Origin: Cheiracanthium punctorium
Lineage: Eukaryota > Arthropoda > Arachnida > Araneae > Cheiracanthiidae
NCBI GenBank assembly: GCA_038373885.1
Contig: JAWZYV010012283.1
Span: forward strand, 186,001-250,000
Direction: 5' to 3'
Length of the DNA stretch: 64,000 bases
The translations under genes were made by a program, and so were the position numbers. This document shows positions 45,045-55,035 of this stretch, piece after piece. The notes beneath the pieces are model-generated. The model saw only the letters and a program-made list of their open reading frames with translations. It was not told the DNA's origin and did no database searches. Within the stretch, counting starts at the first letter, position 1. Each line of letters begins with the position of its first letter.

Positions 45045-46037
45045 GGTTCTGAATTCCTCAAACCTGACCGTCGTTGTTTCCCGATTGCCCAAATGCAACG
45101 ATTGACACAGAAGGGGAAGGATAATCTAACTTCTTTTAAGAGACTGGTTAAAGACATATGTTGAAAAGCGTAACCATTATTTTAAAAATGAAAAAAATGT
45201 ATGAACTTTTTTTAGGAAGTCATTTGTAATCTCATCTATTTCTTTTTATTTATTGACATCCTTTTTAATAAAGTTAGTGGCCATTGCAATATTAGTTAAA
45301 ATAATTCTGACCTCTAGTCATTATTAAGTATAAGTTATTGTATATAGTAAATTAAAAAGTATTTACACATTCCAGTGGCGTAGGGGAAATTTTTCATAGG
45401 GGGGGGGGGTATGACTACAACGATTCATGTATATATGTGTGTGTGCGTGTGTGTATGTGTGTGCTGTGCGAGTGTGAAGAAAATTCGTTTTGTATGACAA
45501 AAAATTCCTCATTGGGGGGGGGGAGGTAACCTCCCTTTAGCTACGCCACTGATATATCCATATATAAAAAAATAATAAATACATTACTTTATGGACAATA
45601 CATTACTTTATATGTGTGTAAATACATATATGCACACATATAAATGTATTTATAAATATATAATAAATATATATGTAACAATTATTAATTTCAGTTCCCC
45701 CCCCCCCTCCAAAAAAAGAAAAAAAAAACAAGAACAGACTGCACAATTAATTGCCAATGCTTAAAAAGGTCTATGTATACACACATACTATATAATAAAT
45801 ACATTTGTAATAACAATTGTTCATTTCAGTTACAAAAAGGGGAAAAAAAACGAGAACATATCGCACGTTTAATAAATAGCCATGCAACGCTTGCTTAAAA
45901 ACGTGGAAGTCCTTTTCCCTATGAACCCATCTTCTAATGCATTTCTCCCTGAGCGCGTCGTATTTTCCCCTGTCAAACTGGAATGTAGAAAAGTCCAAGT
46001 TCTTGTATTGGGATTCCATCTGCCCCTATCCGCACGT
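45045..46037. repeat. outer piece of the right arm of the 14.3-kb element
   Basis: Inverted copy of 31772-32800, including GGCCATTGCAATATTAGTT and CATCTTCTAATGCATTTCTC, and a MITE at the same place. A C-run near 45697-45709 replaces a T-rich tract of the left arm. Confidence 0.88.
45373..45551. mobile_element. hAT MITE, G-run family, in the right arm
   Basis: A 179-bp element with ends CAGTGGCGTAGG and AGCTACGCCACTG, inverted copy of 32309-32480 with the same flanks, so the two derive from one insertion followed by duplication of the arm. Confidence 0.9.
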
Positions 46038-46645
46038 ATGTTATTCTCTTATTGAATACTAAAAACAATGGTCCTCACACACACAATCTCGTTTTTATTT
46101 TTATATCCCAAATGTCCCCCATCTAGTGATTAATTTTGGAAACTTTGATTGTATTTCTCCGTAATAAAAAGAAAATATATCAAATAGTTATATTCTTTAC
46201 TGATAATCTATAATTAGCAATATTGTAGCTGGTTAATATTCCTACATAAGTCAATTATTTTTTAAGTTGTTTATTAAGTAAATGATTTTAGCAGATTTTG
46301 AAATATTTACCATTGGCCTTGAACTTGTTTTTATAGCAGTTTTGTATTTGTGTTAAGTTAAAAAAAAATAATACTGCATATCACCTCCCCCCTCCCCCCG
46401 ATATTTAATTTTAGCACGACATATCCCCTTTCAAATTTTTTTTCTGCCTACGGCCTTGGACATATATGCATTTTCTTGAATTTTAGGGGGGGACTGCCCC
46501 CTCCTTTTGTCTGTATATAATATTTTATGTATTCTCCAATTTTATACAATCGGAAATTTGTTGAAAGATTATGAACGAAAGATTATTACTTATTAGATGC
46601 TTTAGTTTAATATTTTGAAATTTTAAAACATCTAACACAAAAATT

Positions 46646-47920
46646 TGCATTCAAAGAATAATTTATTGAAACTTTTGCAGAACACTTTATTGAAACTATT
46701 GCAGAACATAGATCATATAGCTTATCATCAATTAAAATAGAATAAGTAATACACAAGTACTGTAAACACTGGTATAAAACTAAAGCAAATTTAAATTATA
46801 AAACTAAAATAAATCAATTATGTAATAACTGATGAAATATTAATAAAAAACATAATCCTACTATTGATCATTCCTTTTTTTTTAGCAACATTAAACTTAC
46901 TTAAACTCCATTAAACTTACAATGAAAATAAATCAATTTTATTTAATATGTACAATGAAGTGAAATAGTTATAATCATTAAGGGATTCATAGTTAAATAT
47001 ACTGGTAGTCCCAAAAGGTGGTAACATGCTTTCTCTGTTAGAGATAAGTGAACATTGAAATATTTCACAATTAGAAAGATTTTATTTTCCATCACATAAG
47101 ACCATCAGAAGAAAGCACGTAGCTGTATCTTTAAACTCTACTGAAATGCTAGGAACGAAAAAATTTGACTTAGGCCACTCTTTCATACCACGTCAAAGGC
47201 TGTTTCATCAGTAAAAATGAACATAAACAAATTGACGGGGGAATTCTTATGTCAAAAATACATTAATGTTTGTCAATTTATTTTAACACATGAATCTAAA
47301 GAAAGTATTATACATACAAATATCATATGAAATTGACTGTGAGGTCCGTGTGTTGCTTTTGACAATAGTGCTAATTTTGTGCATTTTTTTGTGATGTGTT
47401 TCATACAACTAAATCTCTAATCAGTGTTTTCCCCAAGTTTCAAAACTGTTTGAAATTTTCCCTCATTTTAGGTTTTTTGGACTAATTTGCCAGGACTACA
47501 AAGAAAATACTTAGCCGCAGGCAGATTTTTTTTTTTTTTTCTCCAAAATTTAAAGTTCTAACTGAAGGGGAAAAAATGAAATCACTCGAGAAAAAATATT
47601 TTGAATTCTAATAAAATTATTCTAACAAAAAATTAGTATTATTTCTTTAAGAAAATTTCTTAATCGTAAATCATCATATTATTATTCGAAACTGATGTCC
47701 ATTGAAATGACTTTTTTGATTTTATTATTTATTTTTATACAATTGTATTACTGAAAAAAAAAATCCTTGATCATACATATATCGTAAACAGCAAATTAAT
47801 AAAACACACGGCAATATTATCAAATGCAATACTCCACAGAATTAAAGTCTTCAAATTTTACTGGAGTGGATAACGGAGTTTTAATCATCTACGTTTATTA
47901 TCATGAATTCTCTTATTATT
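46646..47920. other. loop of the inverted repeat
   Basis: AT-rich, with a 22-bp tandem duplication (ATTGAAACTxTTGCAGAACA) at about 46664-46708. Minus-strand MFIFTDETAFD near 47195 recalls a Tc1-type FTDE motif, but the surrounding frames do not support a transposase. Confidence 0.45.
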
Positions 47921-47923
47921 ATA

Positions 47924-48641
47924 CAGTCGAACCTCGAATTAACGAATTGATTGGGACCCACAATTCCGTTCGTTAAAAGAATGATTATTGTTTACTGCGA
48001 GCTTAAAAATTATAAGTTATAGGTTAGGAGATCAACTATAAAATTATCTAAATTCTTTAATGTTACTTGTTCTTAAAACTTAATACATAATACGTACATA
48101 CTTATTGGCACTTTATAAAGAAATACTTGATAGTGCTTTTTTTTTGTGGCTGTGTTTTGAAAGCACATGAATTTTCCAAAGCTTTTTGTATATATTAATT
48201 TTGTGTGCGAAAAATTCTAAGTTTTATGTGCGAATTTTATTTCAGCGATTGTTGTTGTTGTTGTTGTTGTGTGTGATTACGGCAACGCTACACTAGGGCG
48301 ATCTGCCAATTGGGGGGTGCCTTGGTAGGAGGACTTTCTAAGGGGTTCTAACGCGTATTCACGTTACATCTGGAGAAAACCTACCAAAACTCCAGACCGT
48401 TAGATCGACAGCCGCGCGATGGGACCCGAACCCGGGTCCTCCACACTTCGGCCATTTACCATTTTCAGTGGCATAACCATTGTGCCATGGTGAGGCCCTT
48501 TCAGCGATTGTTGTTCGTTAAATCAAAGCTAAAAATTCGTTAAATCAGAGCATTTTAGCACCCTTTTTGTCGGGACAGAAAAAATATTCGTTAAATCGGA
48601 GAATTAGTTAAATCAAAGTACGTTAAATCGAGGTTCGGCTG
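47924..48641. mobile_element. pogo/Tigger-like element, non-autonomous
   Basis: The ends are CAGTCGAACCTCGAATTAAC and GTTAAATCGAGGTTCGGCTG in inverted order, flanked by TA on both sides (47922-47923 and 48642-48643). CAGTNNAACCTCG-type ends with TA TSD fit the pogo/Tig lineage. Inside the ends, TTCGTTAAATC repeats. A SINE (48257-48498) interrupts it; its native size is about 460 bp. Confidence 0.85.
48257..48498 (-). mobile_element. tRNA-derived SINE, family 1, complete
   Basis: On the minus strand it starts GGGCCTCACCATGGCACAAT, with an A box (TGGCACAATGGTTATGCC) and B box (GGGTTCGGGTCCC). A body with CTAACGGTCTGGAGTTTTG follows, and it ends in a (CAA)n tail. An exact 17-bp TSD, TTTCAGCGATTGTTGTT, is at 48240-48256 and 48499-48515, showing insertion by LINE machinery into the pogo-like element. 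Confidence 0.93.
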
Positions 48642-49236
48642 TAATTCATTTTTGTGTTAGATGTTTTAAAATTTCAAAAGATTAAACTAAAACATCTAAT
48701 AAGTAAAGATAGTTTTCATAATCTTTCAACAAATTTCCGATTGTATAAAATTGGAGAATACATAAAATATTATATACAGACAAAAGGAAGGGGCAGTCCC
48801 CCCCCCCTAAAATTCAAGAAAATGCATATATGTCCAAGGCCGTAGGCAGAAAAAATTTTTGAAAGGGGATATGTCGTGCTAAAATTAAAGATCGGGAGGG
48901 GGGGGGCAGGAGGTGATATGCAGTATTATTATTTTTTTTTTTAACTTAACACAAATACAAAACTGCTATAAAAACAAGTTCAAGGCCAATGGTAAATATT
49001 TCAAAATCTGCTAAAATCATTTACTTAATAAACTATTTTTAAAATAATTGACTTATGTAGGAATATTAACCAGCTACAATATTGCTAATTATAGATTATC
49101 AGTAAGGAATATAACTATTTGATATATTTTCTTTTTATTACGGAGAAATACAATCAAAGTTTCCTAAATTAATCACTAGATGGGGGACATTTGGGATATA
49201 AAAATAAAAACGATATTGTGTGTGTGTGAGGCCATT

Positions 49237-49544
49237 CTTATTTAGAACTAAATATTCCAAAATCTGCTAAAATTATTTACTATATAATATATCAAAAAAA
49301 TAATTAACTTATGTAGAAATTACTTAATACATAATTTTAATTAACAAGCAATTGGTAATTCCAAGATCCAGAAAGAATAAATATTTGAAGAATTTTTTTT
49401 ATAATACAAAAGGAAAAATAAACACAAGTTCAAAGCTAATCCTAAACATTTCAAAATTTCTTATTATTATGAGAAATACAAAGTTTCCAAAAGTAATCAC
49501 TAGATGGCGACACCATTCATTTCCTGAGCGGATGGAATTTTGAA
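49237..49544. other. decayed partial copy of the preceding arm
   Basis: AAATATTCCAAAATCTGCTA, AATTAACTTATGTAGAAATT and AATCACTAGATGGCGACACC follow the order of the 48960-49190 arm, with extra sequence between. No gene. Confidence 0.5.
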
Positions 49545-49680
49545 CCCCGTGCGAAGGGCATTTTCGCCCAACCGCCCGCGCGAATACCGCGTCTGCGCAT
49601 GCTCAGCGAGATCGAGAGACCGGAAACCGCACAAAGCTTTAAGGACGGTGCTGGCGCCATCTGTTCGGTGAAAATGTAGT
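49545..49680. promoter_or_regulatory. GC-rich, CpG-containing island, possible promoter
   Basis: It stands out from the AT-rich surroundings. It contains several CpGs (CCCGCGCGAATACCGCG), TCTGCGCATGCTCAGCG (like the NRF1 motif GCGCATGCGC) and TGGCGCCATCTG. No first exon is recognisable on either side, so the promoter role is only a possibility. Confidence 0.3.
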
Positions 49681-50603
49681 TAGTTTATTATAGTGATAAT
49701 GAATATAGAAGATGACACATATTGAAATGTAAATTTTATTACCAGATCTTCAATTTTGCTTTAGCTGATGAAAAATAAAAACAAAAATGTTGAATTATAA
49801 ATTTAATTTACATATGAAACGTAAATTAAGGCTTTTTAATGTACATTTCTGATTTTTTTATTTAAAAAAAACAATATTTCACATTAGTATTATTAAACAG
49901 ATTTAAAGTTTTTGCTTCTTAGTTTTAAGAAATTATTTAAATCAAATGAATTTTAATAACTTTATGAAATGCTCAATTTCTAATAATTTAATCTTGATTT
50001 TTATTTGTGCATTTTGCATTTTAAGTTAATATTGCATAATCCACAGTTTTTCTATTTCAAATTTGGTGTAAACTTACCATAGGCGTAGAGTTATATGGGC
50101 CCGTGGGGCTCGAGCCCCCCCAAATAAATTGTGAATAGGGGCTGAGCCCACCCAATAATTTACCACTAAATACAGAAAACTAATTTATACTAACATAAAA
50201 AAAAGTATTTCACGCCATTTACAAACGTTTAAAAAAAACCTTTACTTGTACTTTTAAAAATTTTCTTCTTTTGGTTTCAATCATGATTTAGTATTCATTG
50301 TGACGCCACGTAACACACAATGTTATTAATAAGCTGCCCTCGCCAGGCTCTGGTTAATTAAAATCAGATTATGCAATGTAAAGTACGTAATGAAGAAAAG
50401 TTCAGATGTGTCTAAAATGCACTATCTCATCGAAAATGTTTTTTTTTCCTATTGGATTTTTTTCTTTGCTTCTATTTTTAACTTATAACATGGTAGAAAG
50501 ATACTAACATGGATACTTACCTTACATAGGTGTAGAATTCTATGGACCCATAGAGCTCGAGCGCCTCCAATAATTTATTTACACTTACACATAGTAAGTC
50601 ATA
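49681..50603. other. non-coding interval
   Basis: AT-rich. Two diverged copies of a GGCGTAGAGTTATATGGGCC-like segment (near 50092 and 50529) with GGGCTCGAGCCCCC cores look like one MITE family whose far ends were not resolved. Confidence 0.4.
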
Positions 50604-50780
50604 GCTGCCAACTACTACGGAATATAATTAACCAATTTTTGTAAAAAGTATATTTTAAAATTATTTTTTTCAAAATAGTAACCAGCTCGAGCGCGCAGCA
50701 CAAAAATTTTGCAATATTTTAAGCCGAAAAATCATGTAGAAAAAGTGGTTAATTCTATTCCGTACTAGTTGGCAGTTAAG
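50604..50780. mobile_element. short TIR element, CTGCCAACTA ends
   Basis: A 177-bp element with inverted ends CTGCCAACTACTACGGAATA and TATTCCGTACTAGTTGGCAG (one difference), then AATTAACCA on both sides. AGTAAGTCATA (50593-50603) and AGTAAGTTATA (50781-50791) flank it, a 9- to 11-bp TSD. That length favours Mutator-type origin over hAT. Confidence 0.75.
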
Positions 50781-50802
50781 AGTAAGTTATATGTACGTAA
50801 AT

Positions 50803-50958
50803 CAGTGGCGTAGCCAGAAATTTTTCATGGGGAAGGGACGACTTCTGCAACTCACATATATGTATACGGTACGGGTGTATGATAAGGGAGTGAGGAACAT
50901 ACATTTTGTATGGCAAATTCCTCATGGGGGGTATAACCCCCCCTTGGCTACTCCACTG
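50803..50958. mobile_element. hAT MITE, G-run family
   Basis: A 156-bp element with ends CAGTGGCGTAGCC and GGCTACTCCACTG, flanked by ACGTAAAT (50795-50802) and ACGTGAAT (50959-50966). Closely related to 23178-23351. Confidence 0.92.
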
Positions 50959-51014
50959 ACGTGAATATATGTGGTTGTGGGCCCCCCCCTCAATAATTTT
51001 GAAAACTTTACGCT

Positions 51015-51251
51015 CAGTGGCGGATCCAGAAATTCTCTTTCGGGAGGGGCTAAATTTTGAAAAAAGCTTATCCCAAACAAAATATACAATAAAGCAACAT
51101 TTTAGTCAAACCAATGTAAACACTTTTGGGAGGGGCTAAGTGATTAGAAAAGATCACTTTACATATCCAAAGGGCATAATGAAGCAGAATGTTACCCTTT
51201 AGCAATTTCTTTTGGGGGGGGCTGAAGCCCCCTAGCCCCTCCCCTGAATCC
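51015..51251. mobile_element. hAT MITE, CAGTAGCGGATTC family, copy 3 (inverted)
   Basis: Begins CAGTGGCGGATCCAG and ends CCCCTGAATCC; the last bases of the right terminus are lost. It contains the GGGGCTGAAGCCCC palindrome and is inverted relative to 16634-16883 and 31313-31561. Confidence 0.85.
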
Positions 51252-52583
51252 TTATGAAACTTACACAGATATATTTTTTTTAATTCATTGTTGCAATTAT
51301 ATTATTTGCATATACATGAAGCAGGTATGAAGCAAGAAATGTTTTGTTATTTCGATTGGGTGGCATAAAAATAGGTAAATTTTATATCTAAGATTCCAAC
51401 TCAATACTCAAATTACTTTTATCATTGGTATTACAAATAAAATTTTATGAAATTAAACATATATTTCAGTGTGTGGTTAGTTAATTTTTTTCCTTTATCA
51501 AAAGTTTTACCGTAACATTGAAGACTACATCTGAGCTTCGCATGACAAAATTTCAAGAAGAAGATGAAGGATTTTTACCAGAGATGGGTCATTCCTTTAC
51601 CCCCCCCCCCATTCATTTGTAATTTTGAACCCATGTTTAACCTTTTCATTGCCATCATTGAAAAAATGCTACAGACTCACCTTCTATCTTTGACGCATGT
51701 TTGGAAGCTACATCGGTTAAGAAGTATTCTTCATTGTGCCTTTTCAATGATGAGAGTGAACAGGTTAAACTCTTTAGCAACTCGAGAAATTTTTAGGTTT
51801 ACTTGTAGTCAAGAGAAGGGTGTAACCGCAACTGCACTAAAGTCATTTCAAGTTAATGTTTGGGAACATGTTCTTTTTGGAAAAATTACGAAAAGAGTGT
51901 CTGTTGAATTGGGATAAGATGACACTGGACAGTTTTTATGCAAGAAGAAAAAAAAAATACAGCATATTGGTATACACACTCGGGGATTATTAACAAAACT
52001 GGTGTTATGATATAATTACAATAAACAAGGGTCGATGCAAACGAAAACTGGGTCTGTTTTTCCTTACAATTTAATCTGTTTTAACAATGGCCTTTTACCG
52101 TACAATTTAATCTGTATCAATTATTTTAACAAAAAAGTGACTTTTATTAAAAATTTGTATGAAAATTCACAAAAATGTGTTGAATTTCGCAAAATTAGTA
52201 TTGAAATACACAAAAATGGGAGCCTAGAAAAAATTCCTGGACTGACCACCGATAAAATACTTTGCATTAAACACACAGATAAAGAAAAAAAGCGTAATAA
52301 ACTTTTCAGATGGTAAAAAGGGTTCACTATTCTTTAGCTTCAAAAGTGCCAATGGATAAAGAGAGGCTCTGATTTGCTGTTGGTTTTCGGTTGCGCTGCA
52401 GCTGAAAAAGGGTGGACTCTTTGTGCCACTCAAAATGGTCATACTGCACTTTATCTGTGTTTTTCATTAAAGTATTTTTTTGTAATTACAGTCCAGGTTT
52501 TATCACTGGTATTTGTAATGTATGGTCAATATAAGGAGTGTTGACTGTGCCAGTATTATACTATTTACAATAGTAAATTGTAA
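51252..52583. other. non-coding interval left of the Tc1 element
   Basis: AT-rich. Two open frames on the plus strand (51564-51917 and 52035-52316) show no recognised motif and no splice context. No gene supported. Confidence 0.45.
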
Positions 52584-52585
52584 TA

Positions 52586-53994
52586 CACTGCTGGCCACCC
52601 AAATTGCAACACCAAGAAAAACAAGAGATATCACAACAAAATTTATTGTGTAGATAACATGTTGACCAAGTAACAAATGATTAAATTTACAGCATTCTAT
52701 GAAGCGTGGTTCCTGCCAAAATCAGTACCCAGAGTAGCCGCCGTTGTTGGAGATCACAGCTGCCACACGCCTCGGCATTGATTCAAAGAGACTTTGAATG
52801 TGTTCTTGGGGTACAGCAGACCAAGCAGCTTCCACACGTTGCCAAAGTTGATCTGGTGTGACAGCTGGGGATGAACTCTGGGTCAGTCGTTGAGCAACCA
52901 TGGACCACATGTTTTCTATCGGCGAAAGATCCGGAGAGCGCGCCGGCCAGGGAAGCAATTCAATCTGGTGATTGACGAAGAACCCTTGGACAATGCGTGC
53001 CACGTGTGGCCGTGCATTATCCTGCTGAAATATGGCTGTTGGCAAGCCCTGAAGGTAAGAAAGGACAACTGGCTCCAACACCTCGGAGATGTAGCGCTGG
53101 CTGGTTAAAGTACCGGCAATGCGTACTAGAGGAGTGCGAGAGAGATATCCGATACCGCCCCATACCATAATACCCGGTGCAGGACCAGTGTGACGGTGCA
53201 TAATGCAGCTGTTCAGCATCCTCTCTCCACGGTGTCTCCAGACTCGAATCCGACCGTCGTGGTGTTGCATACAGAAGCGTGACTCGTCAGTAAAGAGAAT
53301 TTCATTCCATTCTGTCGTCCACATCCTTCTTTCATCGCACCATTGGCGGCGGAGACGTCTGTGGTTCCGCGTCAGAGGTAGACAAAGCAACGGACGTCTT
53401 GCGGACAGACCATTCTGCTGTAAACGACGTCGAATGGTACGCGCAGACACTGGATGATGCGTTACAGACTGAATCTGCTGTGATATGGTTCGTGATGTGA
53501 CTGAGCGGTCCGTCACTGCCATGCGTACAATCTGCCTGTCATCACGTGACGTGGTGCACTGAGGTCGATGCGGTCGATCACGTCTGTCCGTCGTACCCTC
53601 CTGCACCCAACGATCACATATCCGCATCACAGTTGTTTGGTTTCGTCCAATACGACGACCGATTTCCCTGAAAGATAACCCACAATCTCGGTATGCCACT
53701 ATCCTTCCTCTGTCAAACTCGGATACTTGATCAAAAGATGATCGTTGTTTCCTACGAGGCATAATTTATCGTTTTTTTGAAAAAAAAGCAAGAAAAACAC
53801 AATTGCTGTACTTGAAACCGTCGAAATCTCCAAGCCTTAAATAGCGCTTTGAGGTGGCGCCACAGGCGCGCTTGATGTGCGTCTGCGCTGAAATTCTAAT
53901 CATTTGCATATCTCACCTCAGCTAATGCATGTTGTAAATTTCATATTATTTGCATGCTTCCTTCAGGGTGTTGCATTTACGATGGCCAGCAGTG
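52586..53994 (-). mobile_element. complete Tc1-type transposon
   Basis: A 1409-bp element with ends CACTGCTGGCCACCCAAATT and, inverted, AAATGCATTTACGATGGCC-type sequence ending CCAGCAGTG. The terminal repeats are about 28 bp and end in GCAACACC. TA flanks both sides (52584-52585 and 53995-53996), the Tc1/mariner TSD. Its base composition is clearly GC-richer than the surroundings. One uninterrupted transposase gene fills the element. It is the only element in the window that appears complete. Confidence 0.96.
52722..53762 (-). CDS. Tc1-family DD34E transposase, intact
   Basis: The 346-residue protein would cut and paste its own element at TA sites in the nucleus. Residues 10-60 and 75-115 are the two helix-turn-helix DNA-binding domains (LSFREIGRRIGRNQTTVMRI; VSARTIRRRLQQNGLSARR). 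The catalytic triad is Asp159 (FTDES), Asp248 (QQDNARPH) and Glu283 (SPDLSPIENMW), with 34 residues between the last two, which defines DD34E. WGGI at 201-204 is also typical. Length is normal, there is no stop or frameshift, and the start ATG at 53760-53762 precedes an unbroken frame. Only an experiment could show activity, but every key residue is present. Confidence 0.97.
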   Translation of the reverse strand: MPRRKQRSSFDQVSEFDRGRIVAYRDCGLSFREIGRRIGRNQTTVMRICDRWVQEGTTDRRDRPHRPQCTTSRDDRQIVRMAVTDRSVTSRTISQQIQSVTHHPVSARTIRRRLQQNGLSARRPLLCLPLTRNHRRLRRQWCDERRMWTTEWNEILFTDESRFCMQHHDGRIRVWRHRGERMLNSCIMHRHTGPAPGIMVWGGIGYLSRTPLVRIAGTLTSQRYISEVLEPVVLSYLQGLPTAIFQQDNARPHVARIVQGFFVNHQIELLPWPARSPDLSPIENMWSMVAQRLTQSSSPAVTPDQLWQRVEAAWSAVPQEHIQSLFESMPRRVAAVISNNGGYSGY

Positions 53995-54189
53995 TAGTAT
54001 TATAATACTGAAGTATTCTTTAGTATTAAAACAATATTTTTATATTGAACTAAAAAAAAATCCCTTATTACTGTGTGTCTATTGTTTTTCAGTAGCAGTA
54101 ACATTCAAAGAAAATTGCAAAATTAACATTATATAATTATTACCATAGTGTCTTATGAACATACAAAAGCACAAGTAATGTAGTCTTTA

Positions 54190-54344
54190 TAGATAAAAAA
54201 AAAGTTTATTTAGCAATAACATAACAAAACTAATACAAAAGAAATTTTGAAACAATGATACATGCAATTCTGGTAATTTATATAAACTAGTAAAGTGAAT
54301 TGCAACATAAATACCCTTACTCAGTATATAGTAATATTTTTTAG
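54190..54344 (-). terminator. probable polyadenylation signal of the MULE-domain gene
   Basis: After the stop codon at about 54341-54343 the minus strand has AATAAA at 54205-54210, followed by T-rich sequence. It could serve as the 3' end of the minus-strand gene. The link is by position only. Confidence 0.45.
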
Positions 54345-55035
54345 TTTTCAATTATTTTATCTGTGAGAAACACAGTAGGAAATTTCTGCAAATAAAAGCC
54401 ATTTTCTATAACATGATTTTTAAAGCACTCTAATGCTTCTGTAAAAACATATTCGTTTTCAGAATCAGCAATTATTATGCCGAGTGGAAAACCACCAGCA
54501 ACAGTCGGGGTTACAAATGTATATATCCTATGTCTTTGTTTTTCCCCCAGCCGCATCTAACAGCACTAATTCCTGAGCTTGTGCTACTTTTGCATGTACA
54601 CTAGGGTGATTCATAAAATTCAAGTTTTTATTTTTTTGACTCTCAACCCATAATATCATTCTATCTACTAAAATATGAATTGGTTAATAATTTCAGAATT
54701 TTTTATTGATATTTAGGGGTCGCTACCAACTCTCAAAGTTTAAAAATTAACGGCAATAACGCCCTTTTGGGTCTACGCGTTTCCTTCTCTTCTCTACTTC
54801 CGGCCACCCCTATATCAAGCAAGTACCAATAAATTGAGCACCTCCCACTGCAGGAGGAGGGGGGGGGAGAGAAAAGAAAAAAAACACATTTTATGCATAT
54901 GACATTCCCCAGCTTTAGTTAGCTGGACTGATATTTACAACATAAACAATCCTGCTTCTTAGCCAGAGATAAAATCATTGAAATCCAAAGTGGTTGTGTT
55001 CGCTCGTGAATGCGACTTATTTTCTTTTTTTTTTA

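Larger units (their letters stand above)
31772..46037. mobile_element. 14.3-kb long-inverted-repeat element, Mutator-like by structure
   Basis: The left arm 31772-33005 is inverted at the right end as two pieces, 35240-35450 and 45045-46037. Removing the DNA between those pieces restores one continuous arm of about 1.2 kb. The tips are ACGTGCGGATAG and CTATCCGCACGT. Flanks ACGCTATTC (31763-31771) and ATGTTATTC (46038-46046) agree at 7 of 9 positions, the two changes being C-to-T, so a decayed 9-bp TSD is plausible. Long arms and 9-bp TSD are the Mutator pattern; no Mutator transposase is seen here, so this is a structural assignment only. Confidence 0.6.
46062..49236. repeat. second long inverted repeat, arms of about 580 bp
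   Basis: The left arm (46062-46645) and right arm (48648-49236) are close inverted copies. Landmarks: CTCACACACACAAT, CCCCATCTAGTGATTAA, AGCAATATTGTAGCTGGTTA, CCATTGGCCTTGAACTTG, GCCTACGGCCTTGGACATAT and GTTTTAAAACATCTAACACA. The 2-kb loop holds AT-rich sequence and a pogo-like element beside the right arm. No exact TSD was found and no transposase is recognised. The outer half of an arm recurs in decayed direct form at about 49255-49510. Confidence 0.9.

Noticed and set aside
45771..46019. protein-coding gene in the right arm
   Set aside because: The frame resembles coding sequence for about 35 residues, but the left-arm copy is broken and the frame runs into AT-rich repeat.
31772..46037. 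Polinton/Maverick element (large, long inverted ends)
   Set aside because: No DNA polymerase B, packaging ATPase, capsid or retroviral-type integrase is seen, and a 6-bp TSD is absent.
47150..47230. Tc1-type transposase in the loop of the second inverted repeat
   Set aside because: Only FTDE-like residues match; no second motif or extended frame follows.
51564..52316. two open frames left of the Tc1 element
   Set aside because: No motif, no neighbouring exon and composition like random AT-rich DNA.
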